Assembly: GCF_002095485.1 (NCBI RefSeq)
Contig: NZ_MLFS01000006.1
Span: forward strand, 60,294-124,293
Direction of reading: 5' to 3'
Source: Pantoea wallisii
Lineage (GTDB): Bacteria; Pseudomonadota; Gammaproteobacteria; Enterobacterales; Enterobacteriaceae
Length of the DNA stretch: 64,000 nucleotides
The position numbers were made by a program, and so were the translations under genes. Below are positions 13,657-23,694 of the stretch, one piece after another. Position 1 is the stretch's first letter, and each line of letters opens with the position of its first letter. The notes beneath the pieces are model-generated. The model did no database searches. It had not been told where the DNA came from and saw only the letters and a list, made by a program, of their open reading frames with translations.

Positions 13657-13726
13657 GTCCCGAACAAATAAAGATCCCTCCGGATCGCGTAAAAACGCCG
13701 CATTTGTGCCCGTCTGGTGCCGTAAA

Positions 13727-14383
13727 TTACAGCCAGCCGCGCTCGGCAAAAGAGGTAAACTCGCCGTGGCCAATCACCAGATGATCTAATAAACGGATAT
13801 TCAGCAGGGCGCAGGCCTGCGCTACCCTGACGGTAATTTCGCGGTCAGCGCGGCTCGGCTCCGCCAGCCCCGAAGGGTGATTGTGCGCCAGAATCACCGC
13901 GGCGGCGTTGAGTTTCAGGGCTTCGCGCACGATCTCACGCGGGTGCACCTCCACGCTGGCAATCGACCCGGAGAACATCTTCTGCGCCTGTAACACCCGG
14001 TGCTGGTTATCCAGAAACAGCGCCATAAAAATTTCGCGCTCCTGATGGGCCAGCACGCTTTGCAGGTAATGGCGCGTCACCTGCGGATTCTCCATCACAT
14101 TTTCCCGCGCCAGCTGGCTGGCAAAGAAGCGTCGCCCCAGTTCAGCAATGGCATAGAGCTGGGTCATTTTGGCGCTGCCGACACCTTTAATCTGCGCCAG
14201 CTCCTCTTTGCTGGCAGTCATGATGCGGTACAGCGAACCGAACTCATTCAGCATCTGTCGCGCCAGCATCATGACGCTGGTGCCGCACACACCGGTGCGC
14301 AGAAAGATCGCCAGCAGCTCCGCATCGCTTAATGTCTCAGCCCCCATCAGCATCAGTTTTTCCCGTGGTGCCAGTTCCGTCAT
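13727..14383 (-). CDS. radC: RadC-family JAB/MPN-domain protein (YicR)
   Basis: 218 aa (E. coli YicR 222). An N-terminal helix-hairpin-helix-like part ([13 protein letters not shown]) precedes a JAMM metallo-domain: [14 protein letters not shown], then the metal ligands [16 protein letters not shown], and the C-terminal family ending [10 protein letters not shown]. The biological role is unsettled; the old link to DNA repair was not upheld in E. coli. It sits between rpmBG and coaBC as in E. coli, transcribed away from coaBC. Confidence 0.93.
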   Translation of the reverse strand: MTELAPREKLMLMGAETLSDAELLAIFLRTGVCGTSVMMLARQMLNEFGSLYRIMTASKEELAQIKGVGSAKMTQLYAIAELGRRFFASQLARENVMENPQVTRHYLQSVLAHQEREIFMALFLDNQHRVLQAQKMFSGSIASVEVHPREIVREALKLNAAAVILAHNHPSGLAEPSRADREITVRVAQACALLNIRLLDHLVIGHGEFTSFAERGWL

Positions 14384-14572
14384 GATGGTTTCCTCCCTGT
14401 GGTGCGGCGATTGTGCGCCTGGCGTTTCCGCTGCACCAGCGACGTATGATGAATTTCAGAGCCGCCTCGCAAAGGGCGCAGGCAGTGAAAAGGCGGGGTA
14501 GTGATTTTATGGTAAAGTTGCCACCTCTGCCGCGTCTGAGGCGGCACTCTGCTTTCAGTTGAGGCGAACAAC

Positions 14573-15793
14573 ATGATGGGATTAGCCGGAAAAAAAATTC
14601 TGCTGGGCGTGAGCGGCGGTATCGCTGCCTATAAAGCGCCAGAGCTGGTGCGCCGCCTGCGCGATCGCGGCGCCGAGGTACGGGTCATGATGACGGAAGC
14701 GGCAAAAGCGTTTATTACGCCACTGAGCCTGCAGGCGGTTTCCGGCTATCCGGTGTTTGATAACCTGCTCGACCCGGCAGCCGAAGCGGCTATGGGCCAT
14801 ATCGAGCTGGCGAAATGGGCCGATTTGATTGTACTTGCGCCTGCCAGCGCGGACCTGATTGCGCGCGTGACTGCCGGTATGGCGAACGACCTGGTGACCA
14901 CCGCCTGCCTCGCCAGCGATGCGCCGTTAGCCATTGTGCCCGCCATGAACCAGCAGATGTACCGCGCGACCATCACGCAGGAGAACCTGCAACGTCTGGC
15001 TCAGCGCGGCGTACTGATTTGGGGGCCAGACAGCGGCAGCCAGGCCTGCGGCGATGTCGGGCCGGGACGCATGCTCGATCCGCTGGCGATTGTGGCGCAT
15101 GCGCTGGAGTGGGCCGCCCCCGTCAACGATCTGCAACATCTCAACATTATGATCACCGCCGGTCCAACCCGTGAAGCGCTCGACCCGGTGCGCTACATCA
15201 GTAATCACAGCTCCGGCAAAATGGGTTACGCGATTGCCGCAGCCGCGGCCAAACGGGGCGCCACTGTTACGCTGGTTTCCGGCCCGGTCATGCTGCCAAC
15301 GCCAGCCGGCGTCACGCGCGTAGACGTTAACAGCGCGCTGGAGATGGAAGCCGCGGTGATGGCGCAAATCCGCCAACAACATATTTTCATTGCCAGCGCA
15401 GCCGTGGCAGACTACCGGGCGGCAAACATCGCCGCTGAAAAAATCAAAAAGCAGGGTGACGACGATAACGTTACGCTGCAGCTGGTGAAGAACCCGGATA
15501 TTGTCGCCGGCGTTGCCGCACTGCCCGAAAAACGCCCTTATGTCGTGGGATTTGCCGCCGAAACCCAGAATGTGGAAGAATACGCGCGGCAAAAACGGGT
15601 GCGGAAAAATCTGGACCTGATTTGTGCCAACGACGTGGCGCAGGCCGGGCAGGGCTTCAATAGCGACACCAATGCTCTTCACCTTTTTTGGCAGGAGGGA
15701 GAAAAAGTCTTACCGCTCAGTGATAAGGCTCTCCTTGGCCAACAATTAATAGACGAGATTGTCAGCCGTTATGATGAAAAAAATCGACGTTAA
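14573..15793 (+). CDS. coaBC: Bifunctional phosphopantothenoylcysteine decarboxylase / synthetase
   Basis: CoaB joins cysteine to 4'-phosphopantothenate (CTP-dependent) and CoaC decarboxylates the product; both are in one 406-aa protein (also called Dfp). The CoaC flavoprotein domain (about 1-190) shows [19 protein letters not shown], the active-site His in [10 protein letters not shown], the PAMNQQMY motif and the catalytic Cys in [14 protein letters not shown]. The CoaB domain (about 190-406) starts at [20 protein letters not shown] and contains the AAEKIKKQ lysine motif. The start may be the second ATG (14576). It overlaps dut by 23 bp. Confidence 0.97.
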   Translation: MMGLAGKKILLGVSGGIAAYKAPELVRRLRDRGAEVRVMMTEAAKAFITPLSLQAVSGYPVFDNLLDPAAEAAMGHIELAKWADLIVLAPASADLIARVTAGMANDLVTTACLASDAPLAIVPAMNQQMYRATITQENLQRLAQRGVLIWGPDSGSQACGDVGPGRMLDPLAIVAHALEWAAPVNDLQHLNIMITAGPTREALDPVRYISNHSSGKMGYAIAAAAAKRGATVTLVSGPVMLPTPAGVTRVDVNSALEMEAAVMAQIRQQHIFIASAAVADYRAANIAAEKIKKQGDDDNVTLQLVKNPDIVAGVAALPEKRPYVVGFAAETQNVEEYARQKRVRKNLDLICANDVAQAGQGFNSDTNALHLFWQEGEKVLPLSDKALLGQQLIDEIVSRYDEKNRR

Positions 15794-16229
15794 AATTCTG
15801 GATGCGCGCGTAGGCAAAGAGTTCCCTTTACCAACGTACGCTACCTCTGGTTCCGCCGGTCTTGATTTGCGCGCCTGCCTGGATGGCGCGCTGGAGATCG
15901 CGCCGGGTATGACCACGCTGGTGCCCACCGGCCTGGCTATTCATATTGCTGACCCGAGCCTGGCCGCGGTGATTCTGCCGCGCTCTGGTTTGGGCCATAA
16001 GCACGGTATTGTGCTTGGCAACCTGGTTGGCCTGATCGACTCCGATTATCAGGGCCAGTTAATGGTTTCTGTCTGGAACCGTGGTCAGGACAGCTTTACT
16101 CTGCAACCGGGCGATCGCCTGGCACAGCTGGTATTTGTGCCGGTTGTTCAGGCCGAATTTAACCTGGTGGACGATTTCGACACCAGCGATCGCGGTGCGG
16201 GCGGATTCGGTCACTCTGGCCGTCAGTAA
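15771..16229 (+). CDS. dut: dUTP diphosphatase
   Basis: Hydrolyses dUTP to dUMP, keeping uracil out of DNA and feeding dTMP synthesis. Trimeric dUTPase, 152 aa, same as E. coli. Motifs in order: [10 protein letters not shown] (1), [12 protein letters not shown] (2), [11 protein letters not shown] (3, catalytic Asp), and the C-terminal [11 protein letters not shown] that closes over substrate (5). The ATG-ATG at 15771 ([10 protein letters not shown]) lies inside the coaBC end. A longer GTG start at 15759 has no family support. Confidence 0.98.
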   Translation: MMKKIDVKILDARVGKEFPLPTYATSGSAGLDLRACLDGALEIAPGMTTLVPTGLAIHIADPSLAAVILPRSGLGHKHGIVLGNLVGLIDSDYQGQLMVSVWNRGQDSFTLQPGDRLAQLVFVPVVQAEFNLVDDFDTSDRGAGGFGHSGRQ

Positions 16230-16344
16230 TACGCCCACTTTTCGCTTAGCCATCTTTTTATTTCTTGTCGCCACAGGCCGCTTTGTCTGTGGCAGATGAG
16301 GCAGTATTGCCTGTTTTTGGTAAATTTCAGGGGTCTTGAAGGTC

Positions 16345-16941
16345 ATGGCAGAAAAAAAAGCCGCGAAACGGAACCGTCGCGAAGAGATTTTGCAGGCGCT
16401 GGCGCAGATGCTGGAGTCGGGTGATGGCAGTCAGCGTATTACCACCGCCAAGCTGGCAGCCAGCGTCGGCGTATCGGAAGCGGCGTTATACCGCCATTTT
16501 CCCAGCAAGACGCGCATGTTTGACAGCCTGATCGAATTTATTGAAGACAGTCTGATTACCCGCATCAATCTCATCCTTAAAGATGAAAAAGAGACGCTGA
16601 CGCGCCTGCGCCTGATTGTGCAGCTGATTCTGGGATTTGGTGAGCGTAATCCGGGACTGACGCGCATTTTGACCGGCCATGCGCTGATGTTTGAGCAGGA
16701 TCGCCTGCAGGGCCGCATCAATCAGCTGTTTGAACGCATTGAGGTGCAGCTGCGTCAGGTGATGCGTGAGAAGAAGATGCGCGACGGCGAAGGGTTTCAG
16801 GGCGACGAAACGCTGCTGGCGAGTCAGCTGCTGGCCTTCTGTGAAGGTTTGCTGTCACGTTATGTGCGTTCGGAGTTCCGCTATCGTCCCACCACGGATT
16901 TTGACAGCCGCTGGCCGTTGATTGCCGCGCAGCTGGTCTGA
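16345..16941 (+). CDS. slmA: Nucleoid-occlusion factor SlmA (TetR family)
   Basis: Binds SBS sites across the chromosome and antagonises FtsZ over the nucleoid. 198 aa, identical in length to E. coli. The helix-turn-helix is [20 protein letters not shown] (about residues 35-54), and the conserved body follows from [20 protein letters not shown] ribosome site precedes the ATG at 16345. Downstream, a GGTCGCC/GGCGACC hairpin at 16961-16980 lies between slmA and convergent pyrE; it lacks a T-tract. Confidence 0.97.
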   Translation: MAEKKAAKRNRREEILQALAQMLESGDGSQRITTAKLAASVGVSEAALYRHFPSKTRMFDSLIEFIEDSLITRINLILKDEKETLTRLRLIVQLILGFGERNPGLTRILTGHALMFEQDRLQGRINQLFERIEVQLRQVMREKKMRDGEGFQGDETLLASQLLAFCEGLLSRYVRSEFRYRPTTDFDSRWPLIAAQLV

Positions 16942-16991
16942 CGGTTTGCCGTGCCTCCAGGGTCGCCATTCATGGCGACCGCTGCGAAGAC

Positions 16992-17633
16992 TTAAATACC
17001 GTACTCTTTGCGATAGGCGCGTACCTTCGCCAGATGATCGGCCATCTCCGGTTTCTCTTCCAGATACGCAATCAGGTCCGTCAGCGTAATGATCGCTGTC
17101 ACTTTGCAGTGATAATCGCGTTCCACTTCCTGAATCGCGGAGATATCGCCACGACCGCGCTCCTGACGGTCCAGCGAGATCAGCACGCCGGCCAGCGTCG
17201 CGTTGTGGGCGCTGATAATATCCATCGACTCCCGGATGGCCGTGCCGGCGGTGATCACGTCATCCACCAGCATCACTTTGCCCTGCAGCGGGCTGCCCAC
17301 CAGCAATCCGCCCTCTCCGTGATCTTTCGCCTCTTTGCGGTTGAAGCAGTACGGCACATCGCGGTCATGGTGATCGGCCAACGCTACTGCGGTCGTGGTG
17401 GCGATCGGGATGCCTTTGTAGGCCGGGCCAAACAGCAGGTCAAAATCAACGCCGCCATCAACCAGCGCCTGCGCATAGAAGCGGCCCAGCAGCGCTAAAT
17501 CGCGCCCGCTATTAAACAGGCCCGCATTGAAAAAATAGGGGCTTTTACGACCGGACTTCAGGGTAAACTCACCAAACTTCAGCACCCCTTTGTTCAGGGC
17601 GAATTCAATAAACTGACGCTGCCAGGCTTTCAT
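16992..17633 (-). CDS. pyrE: Orotate phosphoribosyltransferase
   Basis: Fifth step of UMP synthesis: orotate + PRPP to OMP. 213 aa as in E. coli. Visible: [20 protein letters not shown], the hood-loop region [11 protein letters not shown], and the PRPP-binding signature [17 protein letters not shown]. It is the second gene of rph-pyrE and is preceded by the attenuator at 17651-17677, which couples its expression to the UTP pool. Confidence 0.98.
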   Translation of the reverse strand: MKAWQRQFIEFALNKGVLKFGEFTLKSGRKSPYFFNAGLFNSGRDLALLGRFYAQALVDGGVDFDLLFGPAYKGIPIATTTAVALADHHDRDVPYCFNRKEAKDHGEGGLLVGSPLQGKVMLVDDVITAGTAIRESMDIISAHNATLAGVLISLDRQERGRGDISAIQEVERDYHCKVTAIITLTDLIAYLEEKPEMADHLAKVRAYRKEYGI

Positions 17634-17650
17634 CTCTCACTCCTCAAATA

Positions 17651-17677
17651 AAGAAAAGGCGACTCTCTGGTCGCCTT
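17651..17677 (-). terminator. pyrE attenuator (intrinsic terminator in the rph-pyrE gap)
   Basis: On the minus strand: 8-bp stem AAGGCGAC-CAGAGA-GTCGCCTT, then TTCTTT. It begins 6 nt after the rph stop and lies upstream of pyrE. In E. coli the equivalent hairpin is relieved when ribosomes translating the end of rph follow a polymerase paused at low UTP. The same layout is present here. Confidence 0.9.
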
Positions 17678-17683
17678 GTTACA

Positions 17684-18400
17684 TCAATTTGCTAACGCTG
17701 CCTTCTGGGCCTGAATCAACTGCTCAATGCCGCCTCGCGCCAGCGCCAGCAGCTGCAGGAGCTCATCATGGCTGAACGGCTCGCCTTCCGCCGTGCCCTG
17801 CACCTCAATCATGCGGCCATCTTCCGTCATCACCACGTTCATGTCGGTTTCTGCCGCAGAGTCCTCTACATACTCCAGATCGCACAGCGCTTCACCGGCG
17901 ACAATTCCCACGGAGATCGCCGCGACCATGCCCTTCATCGGGTTCGCTTTCAGTTTGCCTGCGGCAACCAGCGCATTCAGCGCATCCGCCAGCGCCACAC
18001 AGGCACCGGTGATGGATGCGGTACGGGTGCCGCCATCGGCCTGAATCACGTCGCAATCCAGTGTGATGGTGAACTCACCCAGCGCCTCCAGATCCACCGC
18101 GGCACGCAGTGAACGGGCAATCAGGCGCTGAATCTCCAGCGTGCGTCCGCCCTGCTTGCCTTTGGCTGCTTCACGCGCCATACGGCTGTGGGTTGAGCGC
18201 GGCAGCATGCCATACTCTGCGGTTACCCAGCCCTGGCCCTTGCCTTTCAGAAAACGCGGTACGCCCTCTTCTACGGTTGCGGTGCACAGCACTTTGGTTT
18301 CGCCGAACTCAACGAGGACAGAGCCTTCCGCGTGTTTTGTGAAGTGACGGGTAAGGGTAACGGGACGCACTTCAGAAGTGCTACGGCCTGCTGGACGCAT
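17684..18400 (-). CDS. rph: Ribonuclease PH
   Basis: 3'-5' phosphorolytic exoribonuclease that trims tRNA 3' ends. 238 aa, the full family length, so this is the intact form unlike the E. coli K-12 rph-1 frameshift. Motifs: [20 protein letters not shown] at the start, the phosphate-binding [17 protein letters not shown], and [16 protein letters not shown]. The frame is open upstream, but the ATG at 18400 matches all homologues. Its C-terminal codons form the translated leader for pyrE attenuation. Confidence 0.97.
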   Translation of the reverse strand: MRPAGRSTSEVRPVTLTRHFTKHAEGSVLVEFGETKVLCTATVEEGVPRFLKGKGQGWVTAEYGMLPRSTHSRMAREAAKGKQGGRTLEIQRLIARSLRAAVDLEALGEFTITLDCDVIQADGGTRTASITGACVALADALNALVAAGKLKANPMKGMVAAISVGIVAGEALCDLEYVEDSAAETDMNVVMTEDGRMIEVQGTAEGEPFSHDELLQLLALARGGIEQLIQAQKAALAN

Positions 18401-18491
18401 GATTTCTCTCCGGCTTGCATAGGTTTGGCTGCGCATTATACGGACTTCACGCCCGGCTGTCCTGCCCGCGTGCGTGCCGTATCGCCGTGTA

Positions 18492-18911
18492 TCAAACCGC
18501 CACGCACACCAGCCCATCTACGCGCATAACGGATTGCTGGTCAAACCGCGCTTTATAGCGTTCACGTAGTGCATTGATGGTTTCAGAACCGGGCACATCC
18601 GGCTGATGAACGATCACCAGCGCTTTGCGGTTCTCCCCCTGCGCTTTGCCGTCGTATATCACGTAGTCATTGTTAAAACGCGGGGTCACTTCATCGGCCA
18701 CAAACTGCTGCCACTCATTCAGGCTGACAGGCGCGCCGCTGGCACGTTTCAGACCAAACCACAGCGTGGTTTGCATCATGACCTCACCGGAACCGCATAC
18801 CGCAACCGGTGCCGTATGGGGGGGAATGTGTGAAAAGGAGGAGTCGGCAGGCGCCTGACAGCCGGCCAGTATCAGGGCGATGCCTAACGGCAACGCCAGC
18901 TTTATCAACAT
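18492..18911 (-). CDS. DUF3574-family lipoprotein
   Basis: 139 aa from the preferred ATG at 18911 (GAGG five bases upstream); another ATG is directly before it at 18914. An N-terminal signal with lipobox LILAGC (Cys at about residue 18) predicts an outer-membrane-type lipoprotein. The rest, with [34 protein letters not shown] and [15 protein letters not shown], is the DUF3574 pattern; its function is unknown. It is upstream of rph on the same strand and is not part of the E. coli rph-yicC interval. Confidence 0.75.
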   Translation of the reverse strand: MLIKLALPLGIALILAGCQAPADSSFSHIPPHTAPVAVCGSGEVMMQTTLWFGLKRASGAPVSLNEWQQFVADEVTPRFNNDYVIYDGKAQGENRKALVIVHQPDVPGSETINALRERYKARFDQQSVMRVDGLVCVAV

Positions 18912-19133
18912 CATCGCCTCAAAAGTTGTCTTCATCACTCCTGTCATCATAGAAGCCAACGGGCCATTCTGACATCATTTTTGCCTTAAGCTGCTTCAGT
19001 TGTTCATTATCCGAATAATGGACGCTTTGTAAGGCATCAGGATTTACCCTGTCCGGTACAAACGGGCTTAACCATGAATATGGCTACGATGAAGAGACAT
19101 ACCAGAGTGAAAAGCGCGATCGTTACTTATTAT

Positions 19134-19640
19134 TCATCTACATATAATCGACGGATTAACATTATTCCCGATTACATAGCGTTTATCCTGCAAGCGGTAT
19201 ATCCAGCCATAATTCACATGCCCGCGTCCTAAGCCGGCAGAGATATAGCGCTCAATGCTCACAGGATCTGCGCGATTACCGATGTTATAGGCGATTGCGG
19301 TGGTTTCCGTGCGTAACGCCGCGCCAGATAAGCTATGACTCAGTTCAAATGACACATCCACCGGTTCACGACGCTGCAACGTCTGGTCAGGCGTGTAATA
19401 ACTGATCACGCCGCTGTAGTTGCCGGTGGCGTGCAGAATGCGGTTCTGCACTTTCCAGTGACCCCGGGCCACCACCATACGATTGGCTTCTGAGGTGATC
19501 AGTAGAGTATCCGCACTGCAGTGCGGCAGATGCCGCGCCAGCTGGGCGTACAGCTCTACGGCCAGGATCAGCATCAGCGCTACCAGTCCGCCCTGCCACA
19601 GCAGGGTTAATCGGCGATGAGCATGGTGACCGAGCGGCAT
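19134..19640 (-). CDS. FidL-like inner-membrane protein
   Basis: 168 aa with one N-terminal transmembrane helix (about residues 13-32, LLWQGGLVALMLILAVELYA) and a periplasmic remainder with three Cys. Its size, topology and position directly after a MarT/CadC-type regulator match the FidL-like family, named from Salmonella SPI-3 where fidL is next to marT. The start overlaps the regulator's end by 34 bp, implying coupled translation and a functional pair. FidL function is unknown; a periplasmic partner of the regulator, as ToxS is for ToxR, is a reasonable inference only. Confidence 0.65.
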   Translation of the reverse strand: MPLGHHAHRRLTLLWQGGLVALMLILAVELYAQLARHLPHCSADTLLITSEANRMVVARGHWKVQNRILHATGNYSGVISYYTPDQTLQRREPVDVSFELSHSLSGAALRTETTAIAYNIGNRADPVSIERYISAGLGRGHVNYGWIYRLQDKRYVIGNNVNPSIICR

Positions 19641-20419
19641 GATGCGTCTCTCTGTTCAATAAGGTTATGACAGATAAACCAGCTAAAGCGGCCGGTCAGC
19701 TGCGTATGGTTGATGTAAACATGGCGTTCATCCGGATCCGGCTGGGCAATAGCGGCCAGCTGACGTGTTAACAGTTGGATGTTATGCTCCACCGCTTTCT
19801 GATCGTCCGGGTTATCTTCCCGCTGCACATACCAGCTAAGATCGCCCTCCTGGCTGTGCAGTTTGTAAGAGACCGCCACCACATCGCGCAGCGCTACTAC
19901 TTTCATACCAAGCAGCGCCAGAACGAATACCAGTAATGCTCCGGCCAGCATGCCCATGAGCATGATGGTCAGGCGGCTAAGGCGGCGTGGCGGTACCCTT
20001 GGGCTGTCTGCTTCGGTTTGCGCCGATGGTGTATTAACGCCAGGCACTGTCGCATACTGTGTCTCTGGCGCGCTTTGCTCAACTGCCGACGGATGCTGCC
20101 ATACCTCAACCGCGACGTTTTCGTGCAGGCGATAGCCCCGGCGATGCACCGTAACAAAGATTTCCCCCTCTACCCTGAGCTGCAAAAACTGTTTACGCAG
20201 CATTGAGAGCATCTGACGCAGCGAGTTATCGGTGAGGTGCACTCCCAGGCTGCGCCAGCTCTCTTCCAGCAGTGCATCATGGGTGATGATTTGACCAGGA
20301 TGCTGTAAAAAAAGCGCCAGACAGCGCGAGGCGCTGGCGTTGAGCGTCAGCACGTTGTCGCCGTTTTTTAGTACTCGCGCGTTGGGATCAAAAATCAGCT
20401 GCTGATTAATCCTCCACAT
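19607..20419 (-). CDS. ToxR/CadC/MarT-type membrane-anchored transcriptional regulator
   Basis: 270 aa from the ATG at 20419 (GAGG six bases upstream; a second ATG sits at 20422). The N-terminal 100 residues form an OmpR-type winged helix: HPGQIITHDALLEESWRSLG, DNSLRQMLSMLRKQF and the wing FVTVHRRGYRL. A Pro/Ser-rich linker, one transmembrane helix (IMLMGMLAGALLVFVLALLG, about residues 150-169) and a roughly 100-residue periplasmic domain with two Cys follow. This is the one-component design of ToxR, CadC and Salmonella MarT, sensing in the periplasm and binding DNA in the cytoplasm. Target genes are unknown. Confidence 0.8.
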   Translation of the reverse strand: MWRINQQLIFDPNARVLKNGDNVLTLNASASRCLALFLQHPGQIITHDALLEESWRSLGVHLTDNSLRQMLSMLRKQFLQLRVEGEIFVTVHRRGYRLHENVAVEVWQHPSAVEQSAPETQYATVPGVNTPSAQTEADSPRVPPRRLSRLTIMLMGMLAGALLVFVLALLGMKVVALRDVVAVSYKLHSQEGDLSWYVQREDNPDDQKAVEHNIQLLTRQLAAIAQPDPDERHVYINHTQLTGRFSWFICHNLIEQRDASCRSVTMLIAD

Positions 20420-21300
20420 CATCAACCTCAGGGATACGTCAGATAAAATGTTGCGACGATCGATGCGCTGCGGCGTCACCACGCTGAACGCCGTCTGTCG
20501 TCAGATCCACAGAGGCAAAACGACACACTGCCGACGCGCCTTAAGCGAACAGGAGAAGCGGTGCAAGAACGGGGGTGTTACCGTCTACCAACATTTCTTT
20601 GCCCGGTTAAACGAATGGCTCAACTGCACCTGATTGATTGAGCAAGGGGCGTCAACGATTGCACCTTTAAAGGCCACCGTACCGTTATCCTATCCTGCAG
20701 CCGGCACTCACTCTGCGCGCAAAGAGATACCCAACCTGGTGCAATAATCAGATGATCTCTTTTCATTTGACAGATCCCGATTGCGATAACGTTATCTGCA
20801 AGACATCGGCACCCTGCAAATAGAATTGATTGGGTGTATTACGATGACGCTTTTAAAAATTCATCCTGACAAAGGTTCGGAAAAATAACTCCGCTACTAC
20901 GTTTTAAAGGGTGTAAAAGATAAAGATCGGCTTTCGAAAGAAACAGCATCTTGTCATGCATAATTAGAAAACATCCACAAAGTGGCCTGGATAAGCTCCT
21001 GAATTAGATTTAAAAATATAAAATTAAACAATCAACAATATGTTTTCATTTTTTTATAAATAAATTCAACGCATATTATTTTCTGGAAAGAGCTTTTCCC
21101 CTCCCACTGCTATCAACGCCCCCTCCAGTGACTGACATTCGATGCAGGAGACTGATTATTCCACTCACATAAATGGATTAACGGGGGAAAGAGCAAGGTT
21201 ATGACAAAGGCAGCATAAATAAAGGCTAAACGTTATGCCTATCATGGCTGGCTGAGCACCGCTATAATCGGATTAACATTCACGAGATGAGTACAAAATT
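20420..21300. other. Long non-coding stretch between the MarT-like regulator and yicC
   Basis: About 880 bp with no credible gene, increasingly AT-rich towards 20900-21080. It should hold the regulator promoter (minus strand) and the yicC promoter (plus strand). A TATAAT at 21263-21268, 33 bp before yicC, is a good -10 candidate but has no clear -35. A 61-codon frame at 20448-20633 has no ribosome site and low-quality composition, and was not called. No repeat, tRNA or phage site was seen. Confidence 0.6.
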
Positions 21301-22164
21301 ATGATCCGCAGTATGACAGCCTACGCCCGCCGCGAAGCCAAAGGCAGCTGGGGCAGCGCCGCCTGGGAGCTTCGTTCGGTTAACCAGCGCTATCTGGAGA
21401 CCTATATCCGCCTGCCGGAGCAGTTTCGTAGCCTGGAACCCGTGATTCGTGAGCGTATTCGTCATCGCCTGACGCGCGGCAAGATTGAGTGCAACCTGCG
21501 TTTTGACGCTGACCCCAGCGCCCAGGGCGAACTTCAGCTTAATGAATCGCTGGCGAAGCAGCTGGTGCAGGCGGCGAACTGGGTGAAGATGCAGAGCGAT
21601 GAAGGTGCCATCAATCCACTGGATATTTTACGCTGGCCGGGCGTGATGACCGCGCAGGAGCAGGATCTGGATGCCATCAACGCGGAGCTGCTTAGCGCAC
21701 TGGATGGCGCACTGGATGACTTTATTATTGCGCGTGAGACGGAAGGCAACGCCCTGAAGGCGCTGATTGAGCAGCGTCTGGCGGGCGTCACGCAGGAAGT
21801 GAGTAAGGTACGCGCGCAGATGCCGGAAGTGATGAAGTGGCAACGTGAGCGTCTGGTGAGCAAGCTGGAAGACGCCGAAGTGCAGCTGGAGAATAATCGC
21901 CTTGAGCAGGAGCTGGTGATGATGGCGCAGCGTATTGATGTGGCGGAAGAGCTGGATCGTCTTGATGCGCACGTTAAAGAGACCTACAACATCCTGAAGA
22001 AGAAAGAGGCCGTTGGCCGCCGCCTCGACTTTATGATGCAGGAGTTCAACCGCGAGTCGAACACGCTGGGATCAAAATCGATCAATGCAGAGATTACCGC
22101 TTCAGCCATTGAGCTGAAGGTGCTGATTGAGCAGATGCGTGAGCAGATTCAGAACATTGAGTAA
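21301..22164 (+). CDS. yicC: YicC-family endoribonuclease / RNA-turnover factor
   Basis: 287 aa, the E. coli YicC length. Begins MIRSMTAYARREAKGSWG, with ELRSVNQRYLETYIRLPEQ and the C-terminal DUF1732 signature GRRLDFMMQEFNRESNTLGS followed by KSINAEITASAIELKVLIEQ. YicC proteins are described as RNases or RNase adaptors acting on small RNAs such as RyhB. In E. coli it is directly divergent from rph; here 2.9 kb separates them. A terminator follows at 22192. Confidence 0.95.
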   Translation: MIRSMTAYARREAKGSWGSAAWELRSVNQRYLETYIRLPEQFRSLEPVIRERIRHRLTRGKIECNLRFDADPSAQGELQLNESLAKQLVQAANWVKMQSDEGAINPLDILRWPGVMTAQEQDLDAINAELLSALDGALDDFIIARETEGNALKALIEQRLAGVTQEVSKVRAQMPEVMKWQRERLVSKLEDAEVQLENNRLEQELVMMAQRIDVAEELDRLDAHVKETYNILKKKEAVGRRLDFMMQEFNRESNTLGSKSINAEITASAIELKVLIEQMREQIQNIE

Positions 22165-22191
22165 TTTCCACCGCTATCCGCTAAAATCCAT

Positions 22192-22214
22192 AAGCCCATG
22201 TTAAATGGGCTTTT
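22192..22214 (+). terminator. Intrinsic terminator after yicC
   Basis: Stem AAGCCCAT with ATGGGCTT, 5-nt loop, then a T-run (22209-22215), about 27 bp after the yicC stop. Confidence 0.85.
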
Positions 22215-22400
22215 TTGTGCAATTGATTTTCCAATAACGAACATATCTATCCACCAAAATCCACAATTTTTTGGAGAGTGGATTGGTAAGTAGTTTCCGT
22301 TTAATAGTCAAAATGCATGAGTTATACGTAACCACTCCTCACCACAAATGGTAACTCTTTACACACAAAGGGTGACCTGCCCCCAGTATTAGATACAACC

Positions 22401-23225
22401 TCAGTTAGTAATGTCGGTTGGTTTTTCTTCATGTTTTCTGTTTCGCCAGCATGCTGCAAATTCGAGCGGCGTCTGGTAATTCAGCGATGAATGAGGCCTG
22501 AACTCGTTATAGTCCTGCCGCCAGTCATTAATGATTTTCCGGGTATGAAGAATATCGCTGAACCAGCGCTCATTCAGGCATTCATCCCGAAAGCGTCCGT
22601 TAAAACTCTCAATAAATCCGTTCTGTGTTGGCTTACCCGGCTGGATAAGTCGCAGTTCTACGCCATGCTCAAAAGCCCACTGATCGAGCGCACGGCAGGT
22701 AAATTCCGGGCCCTGATCGGTTCTTATCGTTGCCGGATAGCCACGAAACAGCGCGATGCTTTCCAGAATACGCGCGACCTGAACGCCTGAAATACCGAAA
22801 GCGGCGGAGATCGTCAGACGCTCCTTCATGAAATCATCCACGCAGGTCAGGCACTTAATCCGGCGGCCGCTGGCAAGTGCATCCATGACAAAATCCATCG
22901 ACCATGTCAGGTTAGGCGCATCCGGGCGGAGAAGCGGAAGCCGCTCAGTCGCCAGACCCTTACGGCGTCGCCTGCGTTTTACACCCAGACCGTTAAGGTG
23001 ACAGATGCGGTAAACCCGCTTGTGGTTGACGTGAATGCCCTCACGACGCAATAACTGCCAGATGCGCCGGTAACCAAAGCGGCGACGTTCAGGTGCCAGC
23101 TCTGTGATGCGCAGAGACAGTTGCGCGTCAGCAGCCGGACGCTGAGCCGAATAACGGCAGGTTGAAAGGGACAGACCAGCCAGCCTGCAGGCACGGCGTT
23201 GCGACAGACCAGTTGTCTCACACAT
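22401..23225 (-). CDS. IS3-family transposase OrfB (DDE integrase domain)
   Basis: 274 aa from the internal ATG at 23225. In the intact element this is the C-terminal part of an OrfAB fusion made by -1 frameshifting: the frame is open upstream through [14 protein letters not shown] to the end of orfA. HTH_21-type region [20 protein letters not shown], then the rve core with the DDE residues in [27 protein letters not shown] and [17 protein letters not shown]. This part appears complete. Confidence 0.92.
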   Translation of the reverse strand: MCETTGLSQRRACRLAGLSLSTCRYSAQRPAADAQLSLRITELAPERRRFGYRRIWQLLRREGIHVNHKRVYRICHLNGLGVKRRRRRKGLATERLPLLRPDAPNLTWSMDFVMDALASGRRIKCLTCVDDFMKERLTISAAFGISGVQVARILESIALFRGYPATIRTDQGPEFTCRALDQWAFEHGVELRLIQPGKPTQNGFIESFNGRFRDECLNERWFSDILHTRKIINDWRQDYNEFRPHSSLNYQTPLEFAACWRNRKHEEKPTDITN

Positions 23226-23257
23226 GACTTCTACGGCCTCCCGCTTCTGGTCTGTCG

Positions 23258-23520
23258 TCAGAACTTTCGGCCCAGAGCCACCTGAAGCGCCTCCTTATCC
23301 GGCATGGCTTCAGGTGGCAGCATCCTGAGGCGGGCGTTCTCTTCTTCAAGTGACTTGAGCCGCTTCACTTCGGGGACTTCCATGCCGCCAAACTTCTTGC
23401 GCCAGGTGTAGAAGGTAGCGTCTGAAATAGCATGCTTGCGGCAGAGTTCCCGGGTTGAAACTCCTGCTTCGGCCTCACGGAGAATACTGATGATCTGTTC
23501 GTCGGAAATCGCTTCTTCAT
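23258..23520 (-). pseudogene. IS3-family OrfA (helix-turn-helix), frame broken near its start
   Basis: From about codon 6 the frame reads SDEQIISILREAEAGVSTRE, DATFYTWRKKFGGMEV and LEEENARLR, the usual IS3 OrfA with HTH and leucine-zipper parts, ending at 23258. The ATG at 23520 (MKKRF) is in a different frame. One T is missing from the expected TTTTCC after MKKR. As written no start codon opens the OrfA frame, so OrfA and the OrfAB transposase could not be made. Confidence 0.8.
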
Positions 23521-23694
23521 GGGGATGTCCTCATGTGACTTATGAATACATTACTAACATCGCGGTGTATTAATCAACAGGGAGCAGGACATCATAGCTT
23601 CATAGTACAAATGTTAATAAAATTTAAAAAAGATGAATTCCTTCGTAGATTATGATGAGTTATAATTTAAAAAATTGATGAAGGAGCTAAAATC

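Larger units (their letters stand above)
22373..23591 (-). mobile_element. IS3-family insertion sequence (IS407-group type, ISEhe3-like)
   Basis: About 1.22 kb bounded by imperfect inverted repeats: left TGACCTGCCCCCAGTATTAG, and right (reverse strand) TGTCCTGCTCCCTGTTGATT. It encodes the two overlapping frames of IS3 elements, orfA and orfB, on the minus strand. The inner sequence ([39 protein letters not shown]) looks like ISEhe3, a Pantoea element as I remember it; this was not checked. No matching direct repeats flank it (left AAGG, right TCAT), which suggests rearrangement after insertion or boundaries off by a few bases. Confidence 0.85.

Noticed and set aside
16961..16980. GGTCGCC/GGCGACC hairpin between slmA and pyrE as a terminator
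   Set aside because: Stable stem but no T-run on either side; noted in the slmA entry but not listed as a terminator.
20448..20633. 61-codon frame in the regulator-yicC gap
   Set aside because: No ribosome site, many Cys/Arg/Thr, overlaps the regulator's 5' end on the other strand.
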